A DNA stretch of 64,000 bases from the NCBI RefSeq assembly GCF_014646195.1, contig NZ_BMMZ01000003.1, forward strand, positions 124,001-188,000, written 5' to 3'. Made by a program: the position numbers and the translations under genes. This DNA comes from Microlunatus endophyticus. Its GTDB lineage: Bacteria > Actinomycetota > Actinomycetes > Propionibacteriales > Propionibacteriaceae. Of the stretch, positions 61,651 to 64,000 are shown piece by piece; positions within the stretch are counted from its first letter, which is position 1; each line of letters opens with the position of its first letter. The notes below the pieces were generated by a model that worked only from the letters and a program-made list of their open reading frames with translations, ran no database searches and was not told the DNA's origin.

Positions 61651-62648
61651 TGATCGGCGATCCGATAGCAGTCGTCCAGGTCGGCGCCGGCTCGATGGGG
61701 CGCGGCTGGCTCGCGACGATCAAGAAGAATCCCGATGTCCGCTTGGTCGGTCTGGTCGATCTTGATCTTGACACGGCCCGCGCCTCGGCGGCCGGCACCG
61801 GTCACGATGGTGTGCCGGTCGCCCGCTCGCTGGACGAGTTGGGCGTCGAAGCCGACGCGGTGATCAACGTGACCGTCCCACAGGCGCATGCCCCGGTCGC
61901 CCGGCAAGCCCTGGCAGCAGGGCTGCCGGTGCTCTGCGAGAAACCGATCGCGCCGACCGTTGCCGAGGCACAGCAGATGGCGGCAGCAGCGGCGGCAGCG
62001 GGCAAGCTGTTGATGATCAGCCAGTCCCGGCGGTATTTCGACGGCTTCCGGCAGTTCCGGCAGGTGGTCGGCGGTCTCGGGACGCTCGGGTCGGTCAGCT
62101 GCGAGTTCTTCAAGGCGCCGCATTTCGGCGGCTTCCGGGACGCGATGGACCAGCCGCTGCTCGTGGACATGGCGATCCACACCTTCGACGCCGCACGGGC
62201 CCTGATCGGGACCGATCCACTCAGCGTCTACTGCGAGACCTTCAACCCTGCGTGGAGTTGGTACGCCGGCGACGCCGCCGCCAGCGCTGTCTTCGAGTTC
62301 CCCGACGGCATCCGCTTCAGCTATGTGGGCTGCTGGTGTGCCGACGGCCAGCAGACCTCGTGGAACGGCACCTGGCGGGCGAACGCCCAGGACGGAACGG
62401 CGATCTGGGACGGGGACAACGCTCCGACGGTGGAACGGCTCGACGGCAGCACCGACGTGCCGCCCGCACCCGGGCTGCCGGAGCAGATCGCCGGCTCGCT
62501 GGCCGAATTCGTCGACTGCCTGCGCACCGGGGCAGAGCCGGCAACGACCGCCTCGGCCAACATCGCCAGCTTGGCCATGGTCGAGGCGGCCGTGCTGTCG
62601 TCCGACCAGGGCCGCCGGGTGACGCTCGGCGAGGTCCTCGGCGGCTGA
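61650..62648 (+). CDS. Gfo/Idh/MocA-family oxidoreductase
   Basis: A 332-residue NAD(P)-dependent oxidoreductase. VVQVGAGSMGRGWLATIKK, VLCEKPIAPTVAEA (catalytic Lys) and PLLVDMAIHTFDAARALIG (conserved His) are intact. The ATG at 61650 overlaps the ThuA stop by one base, so the two are coupled; a GTG at 61647 or ATG at 61629 is possible. The pair probably modifies a sugar released by the GH51 enzyme or brought in by the transporter, under the second LacI regulator. The convergent GH51 gene ends 20 bases downstream. Confidence 0.88.
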   Translation: MIGDPIAVVQVGAGSMGRGWLATIKKNPDVRLVGLVDLDLDTARASAAGTGHDGVPVARSLDELGVEADAVINVTVPQAHAPVARQALAAGLPVLCEKPIAPTVAEAQQMAAAAAAAGKLLMISQSRRYFDGFRQFRQVVGGLGTLGSVSCEFFKAPHFGGFRDAMDQPLLVDMAIHTFDAARALIGTDPLSVYCETFNPAWSWYAGDAAASAVFEFPDGIRFSYVGCWCADGQQTSWNGTWRANAQDGTAIWDGDNAPTVERLDGSTDVPPAPGLPEQIAGSLAEFVDCLRTGAEPATTASANIASLAMVEAAVLSSDQGRRVTLGEVLGG

Positions 62649-62666
62649 TCCCTGAGCCTGTCGAAG
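62649..62666. repeat. CCCTGAGCCTGTCGAAGG repeat element
   Basis: This 18-base element fills the gap between the convergent oxidoreductase and GH51 genes. A near-copy in opposite orientation lies at 49049-49067, also between convergent genes. I recall this motif as a common intergenic repeat in several bacteria. Confidence 0.65.
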
Positions 62667-62667
62667 G

Positions 62668-64000
62668 TCAGGCCAGGGTGAGCGCTGCCCAGGACAGAGG
62701 CGGCAGCTCGATCGTGAGCTGGTTGCCGTCGATCTCGCACGTCGTCAGCTCGCTCAGCGTGACCCGGTCACGTTGCTCGAGGGTGTTGGCGGCGTGGCGG
62801 TCATCGTCGGCGATCAGCACCGCACTCCGGACCGTGACACCGGGCAGCGCGGCACAATCGACTTCGATCGAGCTCGATGCCTGATGATCACGGTTGACCA
62901 GGAACAGGCTGGTCGTCCCCGAAGCCGGGTCATGGGTTCCGGCGGCCGCGATCGTCGCCACCTCGCCGTACGCGTCCGTGTCGTGGCTGTCGGAGTCAAG
63001 GGTCAGTCGCAGCGACGAGCCGACCGCACGCCGGGCGGTCTCGGCGAAGGGATAGAAGGTCGTCTGCCGCCAGGCAGGGCCGCCCGGCTCGGTCATGATC
63101 GGCGCGATGACATTCACCAGCTGCGCCAGGCTCGCGGCCCGGACCCGGTCGGCGTGGCCGAGCAGCGAGATCAGCAGATCGCCGACCACGACCGCATCGG
63201 TCACCGAGTAGACGTCCTCGAGGATCCGCGGTGCTCGTGGCCAGTTGTCGATGCCGCGGATGGTGTTCTTCTCCTTGTCCCGGACGTTGTACCAGACATT
63301 CCACTCGTCGAAGGAGATGTTGATCTTCTTGCTGCTCTTCAGCCCGGCACCGACCGCATCGGCGGTCGCGACCACGGACTCGATGAAGCGGTCCATGTCG
63401 ACCCCGGAAGCCAGGAAGCTGTCCAGATCGCCCTCGTGCTCCTCGTAGTAGGCGTGGCAGGAGATGAAGTCGACGTCGTCGTAGGTGTGCTGCAGCACCG
63501 TGTGCTCCCAGCTGCCGAAGGTCGGCATCCGGCGGTTGGAGCTGCCGCAGGCGACCAGCTCGACCGACGGGTCCAGTTGCCGCATTGCTTTGGCTGTCTG
63601 GGATGCGAGCTTGCCGTAGTCCTCGGCGCTGCGGTGTCCCAGCTGCCAGGGGCCGTCCATCTCATTGCCCAGGCACCACATCCGGACGTCGAAGGGCTCT
63701 GCGGCGCCGTTGGCGACCCGCTGATCGGCCAGCGCCGATCCGGCCGGCACGTTGGCGTATTCCAGCAGGTCGATGGCGTCCAGGACGCCGCGGGTGCCGA
63801 GGTTGATGGCCATCATCGGCTCGACGCCGGCTGCCTTGGCCCAGGTGATGAATTCGTGCACCCCGACCTCGTTGGTCTCGGTCGAGTGCCAGGCAAGATC
63901 AAGTCGCTTCGGGCGCTGGTCACGCGGGCCGATCCCATCCTCCCAGCGGTAACCGGAGACGAAGTTGCCGCCCGGATAGCGGACCGTCGAGACGCCGAGC
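62668..64000 (-). CDS. Alpha-L-arabinofuranosidase, GH51 (5' end outside the window)
   Basis: The visible 444 residues cover the catalytic barrel and the C-terminal beta domain; the N-terminal part lies beyond 64000. VRYPGGNFVSGYRWEDGIGP is a GH51 hallmark, MWCLGNEMDGPWQ holds the acid/base Glu and INISFDEWNVWY the nucleophile Glu. The tail (ELPPLSWAALTLA) is typical. It removes arabinofuranosyl side groups from arabinan or arabinoxylan oligosaccharides. No signal peptide can be judged because the start is missing, but GH51 enzymes are usually cytoplasmic and act on imported oligosaccharides. This fits the adjacent binding proteins and defines the likely substrate class of the locus. Confidence 0.94.
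   Translation of the reverse strand, partial: LGVSTVRYPGGNFVSGYRWEDGIGPRDQRPKRLDLAWHSTETNEVGVHEFITWAKAAGVEPMMAINLGTRGVLDAIDLLEYANVPAGSALADQRVANGAAEPFDVRMWCLGNEMDGPWQLGHRSAEDYGKLASQTAKAMRQLDPSVELVACGSSNRRMPTFGSWEHTVLQHTYDDVDFISCHAYYEEHEGDLDSFLASGVDMDRFIESVVATADAVGAGLKSSKKINISFDEWNVWYNVRDKEKNTIRGIDNWPRAPRILEDVYSVTDAVVVGDLLISLLGHADRVRAASLAQLVNVIAPIMTEPGGPAWRQTTFYPFAETARRAVGSSLRLTLDSDSHDTDAYGEVATIAAAGTHDPASGTTSLFLVNRDHQASSSIEVDCAALPGVTVRSAVLIADDDRHAANTLEQRDRVTLSELTTCEIDGNQLTIELPPLSWAALTLA

Overview
The window is high-GC DNA with dense, alternating-strand genes and frequent GTG/TTG starts. Many genes have a -10 box of the form TANNNT only 6 to 8 bases before the start codon, so they are probably leaderless. 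The gene content (DUF3263 protein, 13E12/DUF222-HNH protein, a mycothiol-type maleylpyruvate-isomerase-fold protein, an F420-type luciferase-like oxidoreductase, MsiK-like ATPase plus DUF4032 protein, SAM riboswitch with a zinc-ribbon threonine-synthase-like gene) points to an actinomycete. Propionibacteriales (Microlunatus-like) is my best guess, but it is inference only. I see no phage, insertion sequence, CRISPR array, rRNA or plasmid gene. One tRNA gene (Thr, anticodon UGU) is present.

Layout. 1-4.0 kb: a TetR regulator divergent from two DHA2-type drug exporters, with palindromic operators between them. 4.0-9.9 kb: small housekeeping or regulatory genes (DinB-like enzyme, WYL regulator, VOC, GNAT, CGNR-like protein, HAD phosphatase, GlcD-type flavoprotein). 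9.9-16 kb: a RecQ-type helicase carrying a C-terminal phosphoribosyltransferase-like domain, a Gfo/Idh/MocA oxidoreductase, kynureninase, an enolase-superfamily enzyme and a small membrane protein. 16-17.8 kb: a SAM riboswitch, a threonine-synthase-like PLP enzyme and a MoaD/ThiS-like sulfur carrier in one operon. This is the most interesting locus, because the context suggests homocysteine/methionine synthesis rather than, or besides, threonine synthesis. 17.9-23.8 kb: kinase-like protein, DUF3263 protein, two more Gfo/Idh proteins, mannose-6-phosphate isomerase, 2-hydroxyacid dehydrogenase, tRNA-Thr. 23.9-28.2 kb: a co-directional beta-ketoacyl synthase, acyl-CoA ligase and sulfotransferase. 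28.3-30.6 kb: macrodomain protein and 13E12-type HNH protein. 30.9-34.7 kb: threonine dehydrogenase/KBL operon divergent from serine dehydratase. 34.9-46 kb: MsiK-like ABC ATPase, DUF4032 protein, LLM oxidoreductase, acyl-CoA dehydrogenase/MarR pair, cysS-rlmB, MFS carrier, SdpI-like protein, glyA. 46-49 kb: a decayed Uma2-type gene, a small lipoprotein, an ArsR/SRPBCC-VOC operon with a clear palindromic operator, and an alpha/beta hydrolase.

49-64 kb is an oligosaccharide-use locus. It holds two paralogous family-5 solute-binding lipoproteins of about 714 residues, one OppB/OppC permease pair, two LacI regulators, three Gfo/Idh oxidoreductases, a ThuA-like protein and a GH51 alpha-L-arabinofuranosidase that runs off the right edge. 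Three TTTCGAAA palindromes suggest that the second LacI protein controls its own gene, the second binding protein and the ThuA operon. A 12-codon open frame with a Shine-Dalgarno sequence, ending Arg-Arg-Arg-Pro-Val-Cys, precedes the second binding protein and may be a regulatory leader peptide. No OppD/OppF ATPase is in the window.
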